NCBI GenBank assembly: GCA_902493895.1
Contig: CABUQW010000021.1
Location: forward strand, 1 to 39,015
Length of the DNA: 39,015 bases
Reading direction: 5' to 3'
From: an uncultured Collinsella sp.
GTDB lineage: Bacteria > Actinomycetota > Coriobacteriia > Coriobacteriales > Coriobacteriaceae
Shown: piece after piece, positions 1 through 8,293 of the stretch
Numbering within the stretch: the first letter of the stretch is position 1
Layout of the letters: each line of letters opens with the position of its first letter
Position numbers and translations under genes: made by a program
The notes under the pieces: model-generated
The model's input: only the letters and a program-made list of their open reading frames with translations
Told to the model about the DNA's origin: nothing
Database searches by the model: none

Positions 1-120
1 ACCAACGACGTGCTGTACAAGGAGGGCCTGGACCTTCTCGTCGTGCCCTCCGCCGAGCTCTCCCGCGGCCGCGGCGGCCCGCGCTGCATGAGCATGCCCT
101 TCTGGCGCGAGGACCTCTAA
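1..120 (+). CDS. arcA: Arginine deiminase, C-terminal end (partial)
   Basis: Only the last 39 codons and the stop are in the window. The frame is open from base 1 and ends with TAA at 118-120. The C-terminal sequence contains RGGPRCMSMPF, the conserved tail of arginine deiminase with the active-site cysteine of this guanidine-modifying family. The enzyme converts arginine to citrulline and ammonia in the cytoplasm, the first step of the arginine deiminase pathway. The next gene encodes ornithine carbamoyltransferase, the second step, which supports the call. The catalytic N-terminal parts lie outside the window, so completeness cannot be judged. Confidence 0.9.
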   Translation, partial: TNDVLYKEGLDLLVVPSAELSRGRGGPRCMSMPFWREDL

Positions 121-132
121 GTCTTTCCGTTT

Positions 133-180
133 CCGGTGCGGTCTCCCTACAACCGCACCGGTTTCGCCCGTCAAACGGGC
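133..180 (+). promoter_or_regulatory. Two stem-loops between arcA and arcB
   Basis: A perfect 10-bp stem (133-142 with 152-161, 9-base loop) is followed by a 6-bp stem (166-171 with 175-180, 3-base loop). Neither has a T-tract, so they look like intercistronic structures that could mark mRNA processing or alter relative expression of arcA and arcB, rather than a full terminator. The function is inferred. Confidence 0.5.
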
Positions 181-225
181 AACACTGATACTTATGTAAT
201 TCATTTCTTCGAAAGGATTCGAACC

Positions 226-1221
226 ATGGGTGTTAACCTCTCCGGCCGTAGCTTCCTCAAGCTCCTCGATCTCTCAACCGAGGAGATCGAGTACCTGCTC
301 AAGCTCTCCAAGAACTTCAAGGACATGAAGCGCGCTGGCGTTCCGCACCGCTATCTCGAGGGCAAGAACATCGTCCTGCTCTTCCAGAAGACCTCCACTC
401 GTACCCGCTGCGCTTTCGAGGTCGGCGGCATGGATCTGGGCATGGGCGTCACCTACCTCGATCCGGGTTCGTCGCAGATGGGCAAGAAGGAGTCCATCGA
501 GGACACCGCCCGCGTTCTCGGCCGCATGTATGACGGCATCGAGTTCCGTGGCTTTGCCCAGGACGATGTCGAGGAGCTCGCTGCTAAGTCCGGCGTGCCC
601 GTGTGGAACGGCCTGACCACTGAGTGGCATCCCACCCAGATGCTCGCCGACATCCTGACCGTCCAGGAGAACTTCAACTACGACATCAAGGGCAAGACTC
701 TCGTTTTCATGGGCGACTGCAAGAACAACGTTGCTCGCTCCCTCATGGTCGTCTGCTCCAAGCTCGGCATGAATTTCGTGGCCTGCGGCCCCGAGGAGTG
801 CATGCCCGCCGACGACGTCATCGAGGCCTGCAAGCCCATCGCCGAGGCCAACGGCTGCACCATCAAGCTGACCACCGACGTCAAGGACGGCGTCACCGGT
901 GCCGACGTTATCTACACCGACGTGTGGGTCTCCATGGGCGAGCCCGACGAGGTCTGGGCCGAGCGCATCGCTCAGCTCACCCCGTATCGTGTTACTTCCG
1001 AGGTCATGGCTATGGCCAACCCGGGTGCCATCTTCCTGCACTGCCTGCCCAGCTTCCACGACACCAACACTACGATTGGCGCCGAGAAGTGCGAGCAGTT
1101 CGGCATCACCGAGCAGGAGGTCACCGACGAGGTCTTCGAGAGCCCCGCTTCCAAGGTCTTCGACGAGGCCGAGAACCGCATGCACACCATCAAGGCTGTC
1201 ATGTACGCCACGCTCAAGTAA
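226..1221 (+). CDS. arcB: Ornithine carbamoyltransferase (catabolic, arginine deiminase pathway)
   Basis: This 331-residue cytoplasmic enzyme interconverts citrulline plus phosphate and ornithine plus carbamoyl phosphate. The carbamoyl-phosphate site STRTR is at residues 57-61, HPTQ at 135-138 and the ornithine-side HCLP at 272-275, all in family order and at the usual length. The start at 226 follows GAAAGG at 211-216 and begins MGVNLSGRSFL, as in homologues; an upstream in-frame ATG at 136 falls in the stem-loop region and is rejected. It lies 105 bases after arcA and before a YfcC-type carrier, which points to the catabolic role (arcB) rather than biosynthetic argF, although sequence alone cannot separate the two. 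A carbamate kinase gene is not seen in the window. Confidence 0.93.
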   Translation: MGVNLSGRSFLKLLDLSTEEIEYLLKLSKNFKDMKRAGVPHRYLEGKNIVLLFQKTSTRTRCAFEVGGMDLGMGVTYLDPGSSQMGKKESIEDTARVLGRMYDGIEFRGFAQDDVEELAAKSGVPVWNGLTTEWHPTQMLADILTVQENFNYDIKGKTLVFMGDCKNNVARSLMVVCSKLGMNFVACGPEECMPADDVIEACKPIAEANGCTIKLTTDVKDGVTGADVIYTDVWVSMGEPDEVWAERIAQLTPYRVTSEVMAMANPGAIFLHCLPSFHDTNTTIGAEKCEQFGITEQEVTDEVFESPASKVFDEAENRMHTIKAVMYATLK

Positions 1222-1236
1222 GAGCATCTAGCATCT

Positions 1237-1275
1237 CGCTCGGGGTGTATTGCTGCTCACCCCGAGCGGTTTTGT
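1237..1275 (+). terminator. Rho-independent terminator after arcB
   Basis: A perfect 11-bp stem (1237-1247 with 1258-1268), a 10-base loop and a following GGTTTT. It lies between arcB and the carrier gene, so transcription of the carrier may be reduced by read-through control or come from its own promoter. Confidence 0.85.
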
Positions 1276-1368
1276 CTGGTAAATATCTTGCGTCGGGCGG
1301 TGGGCACGGCACGGAAAATCCGCTTCGCGCGAGAAAGTTAAATGATTTATGAAGGGGGGATGAGAACC

Positions 1369-2847
1369 ATGACTGAGACCGCTAAGAAAAAGCGCGGTAT
1401 GCCTTCATCGTTCACCATTCTTCTAGCTCTGCTGGCAATTGTTGCAGTTGTTACCGTTATCGTCTCCGGCACGTCCGGCGGCGCGGTTACTGCCGCCCGT
1501 CTGAGCGATTTCTGCACCGCCCCGATTAAGGGCTTCGCTGACGCTCTGCCCGTCTGCCTCTTCGTTATGATCCTGGGCGGCTTCCTCGGTATGATGACCG
1601 AGACCGGCGCTCTGGACAACGGCATCGCCGTCCTGGTGCAGAAGCTTAAGGGCAACGAGATCATGCTCATTCCCGTGCTGATGCTCATCTTCTCCCTCGG
1701 TGGTACCACCTATGGTATGTGCGAGGAGACCGTTCCCTTCTACGCCCTGCTCGCCGCTACCATGATGGCTGCCGGCTTCGACCCGATGGTCGGCGCCGCT
1801 ACCGTCCTGCTCGGCGCTGGCTGCGGCTGCCTCGGCTCCACGGTTAACCCGTTCGCCGTCGGCGCTGCCGTCGACGCCCTGACCGGCGTTGACATTGCCG
1901 TGAACCAATCCATCATCATCGGCCTCGGTGCCGTCCTGTGGCTTGTTACCACCGTCATGTCCATCGTCTTCGTGATGAACTATGCCAAGAAGGTCAAGGC
2001 TGACAAGGGTTCCACCATCCTCTCGATGCAGGAGCTCAAGGACGCCGAAGAGGCTCACGGCAAGGCTGCTTCCGAGGTCCACAAGGAGGTCAAGCTCACC
2101 GGTCGTCAGAAGGGTGTTCTGATCGCCTTCGCCTTCACCTTCGTCGTCATGATCGTCGGCTTCATCCCGCTGGCCGACCTCAACGAGGGCGTCGCCAACT
2201 TCTTTGACGCTGGCGCTGTCTACGACGCCGACGGTAATGCCGTCGTCCAGGGCTGGTCTGCCCTGATCACCGGCCTGCCCATTGGCCAGTGGTACTTCGA
2301 CGAGGCTTCCACCTGGTTCTTCCTCATGGCTATCCTGATTGGTATCATCGGTGGCCTGTCCGAGAAGCAGATCGTTAACACCTTCATCACCGGCGCTGCC
2401 GACATGATGTCCGTTGTTCTCGTCATCGCCCTCGCCCGTGGCATCTCCGTCCTCATGGCTAACACCGGCCTCGACGTCTTCGTCCTCGACGCTGCCGCCA
2501 ATGCCCTGGCTGGCCTGTCCGGCGTGATCTTCGCTCCCATGAGCTTCCTGGTCTACTTCGGCCTGTCCTTCCTGATCCCTTCGACCTCTGGTATGGCCAC
2601 CGTCTCCATGCCCATCATGGGACCGCTGGCTGTTAAGCTCGGCTTCTCGCCCGAGGTCATGGTCATGATCTTCTCCGCCGCCATCGGTGTCGTGAACCTG
2701 TTCACCCCGACCTCCGGCGCCATCATGGGCGGTCTCGCCCTGGCCAAGATCGAGTGGACGACCTGGCTCAAGTTTGCCCTTAAGCTCATCGTCGCTCTCT
2801 CCGTCGTCTGCGCCGTCATCCTGACCGTCGCCTGCGTGCTGCTCTAA
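1369..2847 (+). CDS. YfcC/DcuC-like family membrane carrier, possibly arginine-ornithine exchange
   Basis: This 492-residue polytopic membrane protein has about a dozen hydrophobic segments. The N-terminus is short and basic, followed by GMPSSFTILLALLAIVAV, typical of YfcC family proteins in the C4-dicarboxylate carrier superfamily (DcuC type). A hydrophilic loop near residues 205-245 separates the two halves. The start at 1369 is chosen because GGGGGG at 1354-1359 gives a 9-base spacing; ATGs at 1342 and 1360 are poorly placed. The family is often found with arginine deiminase genes, so exchange of arginine for ornithine or export of an amino acid is a reasonable inference. The substrate is not shown by the sequence. 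Confidence 0.85.
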   Translation: MTETAKKKRGMPSSFTILLALLAIVAVVTVIVSGTSGGAVTAARLSDFCTAPIKGFADALPVCLFVMILGGFLGMMTETGALDNGIAVLVQKLKGNEIMLIPVLMLIFSLGGTTYGMCEETVPFYALLAATMMAAGFDPMVGAATVLLGAGCGCLGSTVNPFAVGAAVDALTGVDIAVNQSIIIGLGAVLWLVTTVMSIVFVMNYAKKVKADKGSTILSMQELKDAEEAHGKAASEVHKEVKLTGRQKGVLIAFAFTFVVMIVGFIPLADLNEGVANFFDAGAVYDADGNAVVQGWSALITGLPIGQWYFDEASTWFFLMAILIGIIGGLSEKQIVNTFITGAADMMSVVLVIALARGISVLMANTGLDVFVLDAAANALAGLSGVIFAPMSFLVYFGLSFLIPSTSGMATVSMPIMGPLAVKLGFSPEVMVMIFSAAIGVVNLFTPTSGAIMGGLALAKIEWTTWLKFALKLIVALSVVCAVILTVACVLL

Positions 2848-2938
2848 GTACCCAACGGGTACCCCACGGAAACCTTGACGATCCTGTAAGGGATCACCTG
2901 GTCATCGTCTGTCCGGTGGGGTCAACCCACCGGTAGAC
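2848..2938 (+). other. Run of three stem-loops downstream of the carrier gene
   Basis: Directly after the stop codon come GTACCC-AAC-GGGTAC (2848-2862), a GATCC/GGATC hairpin just downstream (about 2879-2896) and CCGGTGGG-GTCAA-CCCACCGG (2913-2933), the last extended by GTCT/AGAC. The CCCCAC at about 2863 can alternatively pair with GTGGGG at about 2916, so two folds compete. This may be a structured 3' UTR or a small RNA, ending at the next terminator. No known RNA family was recognised. Confidence 0.4.
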
Positions 2939-2949
2939 TCCTACCTTTA

Positions 2950-2990
2950 GCCCCCTCCCGTTCCGTGCGCGGGAGGGGGCGCACTTATGT
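2950..2990 (+). terminator. GC-rich terminator hairpin of the arc region
   Basis: A perfect 11-bp stem (2950-2960 with 2970-2980) with a 9-base loop. The tail GCACTTATGTT is only weakly T-rich, so termination strength is uncertain. Confidence 0.65.
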
Positions 2991-3015
2991 TGCGCGGTTC
3001 TACGAACCGCGCAAC
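2989..3015. repeat. Perfect 12-bp inverted repeat
   Basis: 2989-3000 pairs perfectly with 3004-3015 around a TAC loop. No T-tract follows. It sits between two terminators and is probably part of a termination or insulation cluster. Confidence 0.6.
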
Positions 3016-3057
3016 CAGTCGACGCTGCGCGCCGCCCAGGACGACAATTTGTCATTC

Positions 3058-3097
3058 AAAAGGCAAGGCATGACCAAAAGGTCTATGCCTTGCCTTT
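3058..3097. terminator. Strong terminator, symmetrical enough to act on both strands
   Basis: A stem of about 18 bp: AAAAGGCAAGGCAT (3058-3071) pairs with ATGCCTTGCCTTTT, and GACC/GGTC closes an AAAA loop with one unpaired T. It has A-runs on the left and T-runs on the right, so it reads as a terminator in either direction. Confidence 0.85.
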
Positions 3098-3140
3098 TTC
3101 ATGCCAACTTGTACGTCCTGGACGTCGCTCGCTGTCCGTC

Positions 3141-3248
3141 CTCTGCCTGCGGTGCTTTCCATTGTTGGTGCAGAGGGCGCTTTGCCTACTCTGGTGCCCG
3201 TTCGCTGGCTTTGGCTCTGCCTGTGACGTTTTCATTGTTGGTGCTGAG
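3141..3248. repeat. Two degenerate direct repeats in the intergenic stretch before the DUF1846 gene
   Basis: About 34 bases at 3141-3175 recur at 3215-3248. The best-kept parts are CTCTGCCTG and CATTGTTGGTGC (3160-3171 and 3233-3244, 73 bases apart). No convincing gene was found in 3098-3357; open frames here lack ribosome sites and family resemblance. Confidence 0.4.
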
Positions 3249-3357
3249 TGCCTTGTTTCCCGTCCCAAATGATCTACCCCGGGTCCCCGGTGGTTGCGGT
3301 GGGCGTGTTTGGTTGGTGCCTGTTGATGGTCTGGGTATCGGGGAGGGCGGGCTCCGT

Positions 3358-3363
3358 TATAAT
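3358..3363 (+). promoter_or_regulatory. Consensus -10 element (TATAAT) before the DUF1846 gene
   Basis: TATAAT lies 39 bases before the start codon at 3403. No good -35 hexamer is seen at 16-18 bases upstream, so the promoter call rests on the -10 alone. Confidence 0.45.
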
Positions 3364-3402
3364 CGCCTAGAACATTAAATGGAAACGGGACGGGAGCCAT
3401 AT

Positions 3403-4884
3403 ATGCGCCAGGGTTTCGACAATGCGAAGTATATCGAGCTGCAGGCTGCTCACATTAAGGAGCGCATCTCACAGTTTGGTGGCAAGCTCTATTTGGAGTT
3501 TGGCGGCAAGCTGTTCGATGACTATCATGCGAGCCGCGTGCTGCCGGGTTTTGAACCGGACAGCAAGTTCCGCATGCTCAAGAGCATCGCCGACGATGTC
3601 GAGGTTATCATCGCGATCAACGCGAACCATATCGAGAAAAACAAGGCTCGCGGTGACCTTGGCATTACCTATGACGAGGATGTGCTGCGCCTGGTTGACT
3701 TGTTCCGCGGCAACGGCTTTGCCGTCGCGGCTGTGGTCATCACCCAGTACGCCGGCCAGCCTGCTGCCGATGTGTTCCGCAACCGCCTGAACGCGCTCGG
3801 CATTCCTGCCAAGCTGCACTATCCCATCGAGGGCTACCCGCACGATGTCGATCTGATCGTGTCCGATGATGGCTACGGCAAGAACGAGTTTGTCGAGACC
3901 ACCCGACCGCTCGTCGTGGTCACTGCCCCCGGTCCTGGCTCGGGCAAGCTTGCCACCTGCCTGTCTCAGCTCTATCACGAGCACAAGCATGGCACGGCCG
4001 CCGGCTATGCCAAATTCGAGACCTTCCCGGTTTGGAATCTGCCCCTTACGCATCCGGTCAACATTGCCTACGAGGCCGCCACGGCAGACCTCGATGACGC
4101 CAACATCATCGACTCCTTCCACCTTGAGGCCTACAACAAGACCACGGTCAACTACAACCGCGACGTCGAGGCCTTCCCGGTAGTCCGTGCCCTGATGGAA
4201 AAGATCCTGGGCAAGAGCCCCTACCAGAGCCCTACGGACATGGGCGTCAATATGGTTGGCTTTGCCATCACCGATGACGATGCCTGCCGCGACGCTTCCA
4301 AGATGGAGATCGTCCGCCGCTACTTTACCGCGGTCGAAAATGTGCGCCGTACCGGCGTGGGCGATGAGCAAGTCGACCGTCTCAAGATTATTATGAAGAA
4401 AGCCGGCATCGATAAGAACTACTCACCGGCGCGCTCGGCGGCCCTCACCAGGGAGCAGCTGACGGGCGGTCCCGTGGGTGCCATGGTCATGCCCGATGGC
4501 TCCGTGGTGACCGGTAAGACCTCCACGCGCCTGGGCGCCGCAAGTTCGCTCATTATGAACGCCCTCAAGCATGTCTCGGGCGTCGACCTTGAGCTCGAGG
4601 TCATTAGCGATGAGGCGATCGAGCCCATCAGCAAGCTCAAGACGCATTTCCTGGGCAGCAAAAACCCGCGCCTCCACACCGACGAGACGCTTATGGCGTT
4701 GTCGATCACCTCGGCCACGAGTGAGACGGCCGCTCGCGTCCTTTCGGGCCTGGAGCAGCTGCGCGGTTGCGATGCCTTCTTTAGCGTGATCATCTCGCCG
4801 ACGGACGAGACGGTACTGCGCAAACTGGGTATCAATGTGTGCTGCGAGCCCAAGTTCGAGCGCCGCGGTTTCTTCCATCGCTAA
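3403..4884 (+). CDS. DUF1846 family protein
   Basis: This 493-residue protein has no signal or membrane segment. Its N-terminus (MRQGFDNAKYIELQAAHI) and overall sequence match the DUF1846 family of roughly 500-residue proteins. A phosphate-loop-like GPGSGK is at residues 177-182, within a TAPGPGSGKLATCLSQLYHE-like segment that is characteristic of the family. The biochemical role is not established; nucleotide or phosphate-ester binding is only suggested by that loop. The start at 3403 follows GGAG at 3393-3396 with a 6-base spacing; the in-frame ATG at 3379 is rejected. The gene appears monocistronic, with its own -10 element and terminator. Confidence 0.88.
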   Translation: MRQGFDNAKYIELQAAHIKERISQFGGKLYLEFGGKLFDDYHASRVLPGFEPDSKFRMLKSIADDVEVIIAINANHIEKNKARGDLGITYDEDVLRLVDLFRGNGFAVAAVVITQYAGQPAADVFRNRLNALGIPAKLHYPIEGYPHDVDLIVSDDGYGKNEFVETTRPLVVVTAPGPGSGKLATCLSQLYHEHKHGTAAGYAKFETFPVWNLPLTHPVNIAYEAATADLDDANIIDSFHLEAYNKTTVNYNRDVEAFPVVRALMEKILGKSPYQSPTDMGVNMVGFAITDDDACRDASKMEIVRRYFTAVENVRRTGVGDEQVDRLKIIMKKAGIDKNYSPARSAALTREQLTGGPVGAMVMPDGSVVTGKTSTRLGAASSLIMNALKHVSGVDLELEVISDEAIEPISKLKTHFLGSKNPRLHTDETLMALSITSATSETAARVLSGLEQLRGCDAFFSVIISPTDETVLRKLGINVCCEPKFERRGFFHR

Positions 4885-4917
4885 GTTTGAAGCATCGCGG
4901 TAATTGCATTGCATTTG

Positions 4918-4951
4918 GCCGTATCGGGTTAGCGCCCGGTACGGCTTTTTG
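4918..4951 (+). terminator. Terminator after the DUF1846 gene
   Basis: An 11-bp stem (4918-4928 with 4935-4945, one G-T pair), a 6-base loop and TTTTT at 4946-4950. Confidence 0.85.
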
Positions 4952-5139
4952 ATCAATAAAGCGCCTATTTCGGCGAAAAATAGCCGTTTACCTGCCTAGA
5001 AACAATTTGAGCGGTATACAATAACCGTAACTGTTTCATCCTTAGCGGGATGCCGCATGATGGATATTACCTGCCATCGTGAGGTGTGTCGGTCGCGCAC
5101 GGCGCGTTAGATGCTCGTGCTCGGTTTGAGGAGGCTGCT

Positions 5140-5478
5140 ATGGCGGGCAAGGGTCGTGCGAGTGTCAACGATATGAAGCGTGTCGAGGTGCTGGTGTTGA
5201 TGGAGATCGACCAGCAAACCGAAGACAATGGCGGGCCGTATGGTTTCTCGCGCAAAACGCTTGCCGAGCGCGTGGGGGTTTCGCCGTATCGTGCCCGCGC
5301 CGCAATCGATCGCTTGGATTCCGAAGGCATGATTGATGTCGTCTCGCGTTATAGCGACGACGGCGGTCAGCTTGCAAATGGCATTTGCCTCACCGAACGT
5401 GGCGAGTGGTATCTTGAGGGCGTCCGTACCGGCATGCTCGTTCAAGAAATGCTTGAGGACGAGGTTGCTGATCGATAG
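5140..5478 (+). CDS. Small winged-helix DNA-binding protein, probable regulator
   Basis: This 112-residue protein contains a likely winged helix: helix-turn-helix residues around SRKTLAERVGVSPYRARAAIDRLDSEGMI (about residues 38-65), followed by a beta-wing segment and LTERGEWYLEG near residue 90, a pattern seen in MarR/PadR-like proteins. The start at 5140 follows GAGGAGG (5128-5134) with 5 bases between. An in-frame ATG at 5086 would add 18 residues but lacks a ribosome site. A weak -10-like TACAAT lies at 5017-5022. It stands alone before pyrG and ends in its own terminator. Ligand and targets are unknown; I do not recognise a specific named family. Confidence 0.72.
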   Translation: MAGKGRASVNDMKRVEVLVLMEIDQQTEDNGGPYGFSRKTLAERVGVSPYRARAAIDRLDSEGMIDVVSRYSDDGGQLANGICLTERGEWYLEGVRTGMLVQEMLEDEVADR

Positions 5479-5502
5479 CAGCATGTAACCCTTGCCATAG
5501 CG

Positions 5503-5531
5503 ACGCCGCCTGGGAAACCGGGCGGCGTTTT
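5503..5531 (+). terminator. Terminator between the winged-helix gene and pyrG
   Basis: 8 bp of perfect GC stem (5503-5510 with 5521-5528), extended inward by TGG/CCG around a GAAA loop, then a TTTTG tail. Confidence 0.8.
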
Positions 5532-5569
5532 GTTTCAAGATTGAGAAATGCAATCGCACGCGAGAAAAA

Positions 5570-5601
5570 TTGCGAACGGTTCGCGGTGCGAGTATTACAA
5601 T
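5570..5601 (+). promoter_or_regulatory. Candidate pyrG promoter
   Basis: TTGCGA at 5570-5575 followed after 17 bases by TATTAC at 5593-5598; the overlapping TACAAT at 5596-5601 is the alternative -10. This leaves a leader of about 50 bases. In several Gram-positive groups pyrG is controlled by leader attenuation with repeated C or G at the 5' end; no such signal is evident here. Confidence 0.45.
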
Positions 5602-5656
5602 GAAGACCCGTAAGATGTGGATAAACAACTTCTACGGGAAGCGCAGGTAACTCAAT

Positions 5657-7318
5657 ATGACCAAGCATGTGTTCGTAACCGGTGGCGTGGTTTCGTCCCT
5701 GGGCAAGGGTATCACCGCGGCCTCGCTGGGCCGTCTGCTCAAGTCGCGTGGCTACAAAGTAACGATGCAGAAAGCCGACCCGTATCTGAACGTCGACCCC
5801 GGTACCATGAGCCCCTTCCAGCATGGTGAGGTCTTCGTTACCGAGGATGGTTACGAGTCCGACCTGGACCTGGGTCATTACGAGCGCTTTATTGATGAGA
5901 ACCTGACCCGCGATTCCAACTTTACGACCGGCGCGATCTATAAGAGCTTGATCGCCCGCGAGCGTCGCGGCGACTTTTTGGGCGGTACCGTGCAGGTGAT
6001 TCCCCACGTCACCAATGCCATTAAGGACAAGTTCCGCCGCATCGAGGAGCAGACCGGCTCCGATGTAGTCATCACCGAGCTGGGCGGCACGATTGGCGAC
6101 ATCGAGTCCCAGCCGTTTGTCGAGGCCATCCGTCAGTACCGCAAGGAGGCCGGCCCCGAGAACGTCTGCTACATCCACGTGTCGCTCGTTCCCTATATCG
6201 CCGCCGCCCACGAGGTCAAGACCAAGCCCACACAGCATTCCGTCAAGGAGCTCCGCAGCTTTGGCATCCAGCCCGATATTATCGTGCTGCGCTCCGACCA
6301 CTATATCGATGACGCTATCCGCGGAAAGATCGCAAGCTTCTGCGACGTCGACACCGATTGCGTCTTTACCAACGAGGACTGCGCGAGCATTTACGATGTT
6401 CCGCAGCTGCTTGCCGAGCAGGACTTTGACCTGCGCATTTGCGAGCGCCTGGGTCTGGACCCGCGTGAGCGCGACATGAGCGAGTGGAACGAGTTCCTGC
6501 GCAAACAGAATCACGCCAACCATCACGCCGACAAGGTGAAGATCGCCGTCGTGGGCAAGTACACGCAGCTGCCCGATGCGTACCTGTCGGTTATCGAGGC
6601 CCTGCACCATGCGGGCGTCTTCTACGATCGCCATGTGGACGTCCAGCTGGTCGACGGCGAGAGCCTCGACGAGCAGAATGTCTCCGAGGTTCTGGGCGAC
6701 GCCTCGGGCATCCTGGTCCCCGGCGGCTTTGGCAAGCGCGCCCTGGAGGGCAAGATCCTCGCGGCCGAGTTTGCCCGTGAGCACAAGATTCCGTATCTGG
6801 GCATTTGCCTGGGCATGCAGGTGGCCGTGTGCGAATTTGCGCGCAATGTCGTCGGCCTTGCCGGCGCCAGCTCCTCTGAGTTCGATCCGGATGGCCCGTA
6901 TAGTGTCATCGATCTGATGAGCTCGCAGGAGGACGTGACCGAGAAGGGCGGCACCATGCGCCTGGGCGCCTATCCGTGCAAGCTCGCCGCCGATACCCTT
7001 GCTCGCGAGGCATATGGCGAGGAACTCGTCTACGAGCGTCACCGTCACCGCTTTGAGTTCAACAACGCCTTCCGCGACCAGCTCGAGGACGCCGGTTTGG
7101 TTATCTCGGGTCTGTCGCCTGACGAGCGCCTGGTCGAGATGGTCGAGCTGCCGCGCGACGTGCATCCGTGGTATGTGGCAACCCAGGCTCATCCCGAGTT
7201 CAAGAGCCGCCCGACCAACCCGCAGCCGCTGTTCCGCGAGTTCGTACGCGCTTCGATCGGCCAGCACGAGGGTGTCGACCGTCTGCAGGTGACGCCCATG
7301 AACCTCGCTACGGACTAA
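5657..7318 (+). CDS. pyrG: CTP synthase
   Basis: This 553-residue cytoplasmic enzyme makes CTP from UTP, ATP and glutamine. The synthetase domain (about residues 1-270) opens with MTKHVFVTGGVVSSLGKG, the family's ATP-binding loop. The class I glutamine amidotransferase domain follows, with the nucleophile Cys384 in GICLGMQ and His512/Glu514 in HPEFKSRP. Length and motif order are normal. The next gene, xerD, starts two bases after the stop, suggesting one transcript. A distinct promoter candidate lies upstream. Confidence 0.97.
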   Translation: MTKHVFVTGGVVSSLGKGITAASLGRLLKSRGYKVTMQKADPYLNVDPGTMSPFQHGEVFVTEDGYESDLDLGHYERFIDENLTRDSNFTTGAIYKSLIARERRGDFLGGTVQVIPHVTNAIKDKFRRIEEQTGSDVVITELGGTIGDIESQPFVEAIRQYRKEAGPENVCYIHVSLVPYIAAAHEVKTKPTQHSVKELRSFGIQPDIIVLRSDHYIDDAIRGKIASFCDVDTDCVFTNEDCASIYDVPQLLAEQDFDLRICERLGLDPRERDMSEWNEFLRKQNHANHHADKVKIAVVGKYTQLPDAYLSVIEALHHAGVFYDRHVDVQLVDGESLDEQNVSEVLGDASGILVPGGFGKRALEGKILAAEFAREHKIPYLGICLGMQVAVCEFARNVVGLAGASSSEFDPDGPYSVIDLMSSQEDVTEKGGTMRLGAYPCKLAADTLAREAYGEELVYERHRHRFEFNNAFRDQLEDAGLVISGLSPDERLVEMVELPRDVHPWYVATQAHPEFKSRPTNPQPLFREFVRASIGQHEGVDRLQVTPMNLATD

Positions 7319-7320
7319 GG

Positions 7321-8262
7321 GTGCCGGCGAATAAGGAACATACCGAAGCTACTCCCTCGTCGCTCGCCGTGGCGGCGGGGGAGTATCTCGATTACCTCGC
7401 GGTCGAGCGGGGTTTGGCGCGCAACACGATTGCGGCCTATCGTCGTGACCTGACGACGTACTGCGCCTATCTGGAGCGGGCGGGTATTGTGTCTTTTGAA
7501 GAGGTGACTCGTCAGGTCGTGGAGGGCTTTGTCGCCGACCGTCGCGATGGGGGCTATTCCGATGGCTCGGTGGAGCGTGCGCTTGCAGCCGTGAAGGGCC
7601 TGCATGCCTTTTTGGTGCGCGATGGGGCTGTAGCCCAAAATCCAACGGCGGCGTTGCGCCTGCCTAAAAAGGCTGAGCGTTTGCCGGAGTATCTATCGGT
7701 GGAGGATGTCTCGGCTCTGCTCGATCAAGACTTCCCCGAGGGCGAGATGGGCTTGCGCGACCATGCCATCTTGGAAGCGCTCTACGGATGCGGTTTGCGT
7801 GTGAGCGAGTTGGTGGGGCTCGATGTGGGCGATATCCATATTGACGATGGCTTTGTACTCGTTCGCGGTAAGGGCTCAAAGGAACGCCTGTCCCCGCTGG
7901 TGGGAAGCGCGGCGCGAGCTCTGATGCTCTATGTAACTGAGGGACGTTCTCGCTTGGCGGCCCATGCCCGCGGAACCGAGACCTCGGCGGTCTTTTTAAA
8001 TAAGAACGGACGTCGCCTGTCGCGCCAGGCCGTGCATGCGATATGCGAGCGGTATGGGCGTCAGGTGGGGCTGGTGGGGCTCCATCCCCATACCTTGCGC
8101 CACTCCTTTGCCACCCACATGCTCGCGGGCGGTGCCGACCTGCGTGTGCTGCAGGAGATTTTGGGCCATGCCGATATTTCGACCACGCAGGTCTACACGC
8201 ATGTCGACCGCACGCAACTGACCGAGGTCTATCTGGCGGCGCATCCGCTAGCACATCGCTAG
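7321..8262 (+). CDS. xerD: Tyrosine site-specific recombinase, XerD type
   Basis: This 313-residue protein has an N-terminal SAM-like core-binding domain (about residues 17-105) and a C-terminal catalytic domain. Catalytic residues are visible: Arg160 in GCGLRVSELVGL, His257-x-x-Arg260 in HTLRHSF, a later GHADIS histidine and the nucleophile Tyr292 in TQVYTHVD. This complete set and the length fit chromosome-dimer resolution recombinases acting at dif with FtsK; the XerC/XerD distinction is less certain. The GTG at 7321 is the first usable start after the pyrG stop, but TAAGG abuts it directly, so a start a little downstream is possible. No dif site was recognised here. Confidence 0.88.
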   Translation: MPANKEHTEATPSSLAVAAGEYLDYLAVERGLARNTIAAYRRDLTTYCAYLERAGIVSFEEVTRQVVEGFVADRRDGGYSDGSVERALAAVKGLHAFLVRDGAVAQNPTAALRLPKKAERLPEYLSVEDVSALLDQDFPEGEMGLRDHAILEALYGCGLRVSELVGLDVGDIHIDDGFVLVRGKGSKERLSPLVGSAARALMLYVTEGRSRLAAHARGTETSAVFLNKNGRRLSRQAVHAICERYGRQVGLVGLHPHTLRHSFATHMLAGGADLRVLQEILGHADISTTQVYTHVDRTQLTEVYLAAHPLAHR

Positions 8263-8293
8263 CACCTCGCTGACCTGCATATTTATAAATATT

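Noticed and set aside
2965..3378. Plus-strand frame of 137 codons between the carrier and DUF1846 genes
   Set aside because: It crosses two hairpins and a terminator, has no ribosome site and no recognisable protein features.
5390..7267. Long minus-strand open frame (625 codons) opposite pyrG
   Set aside because: It is the antisense shadow of pyrG; the translation is low-complexity and has no ribosome site or family motif. The same applies to 10702-12465 and 12596-14494.
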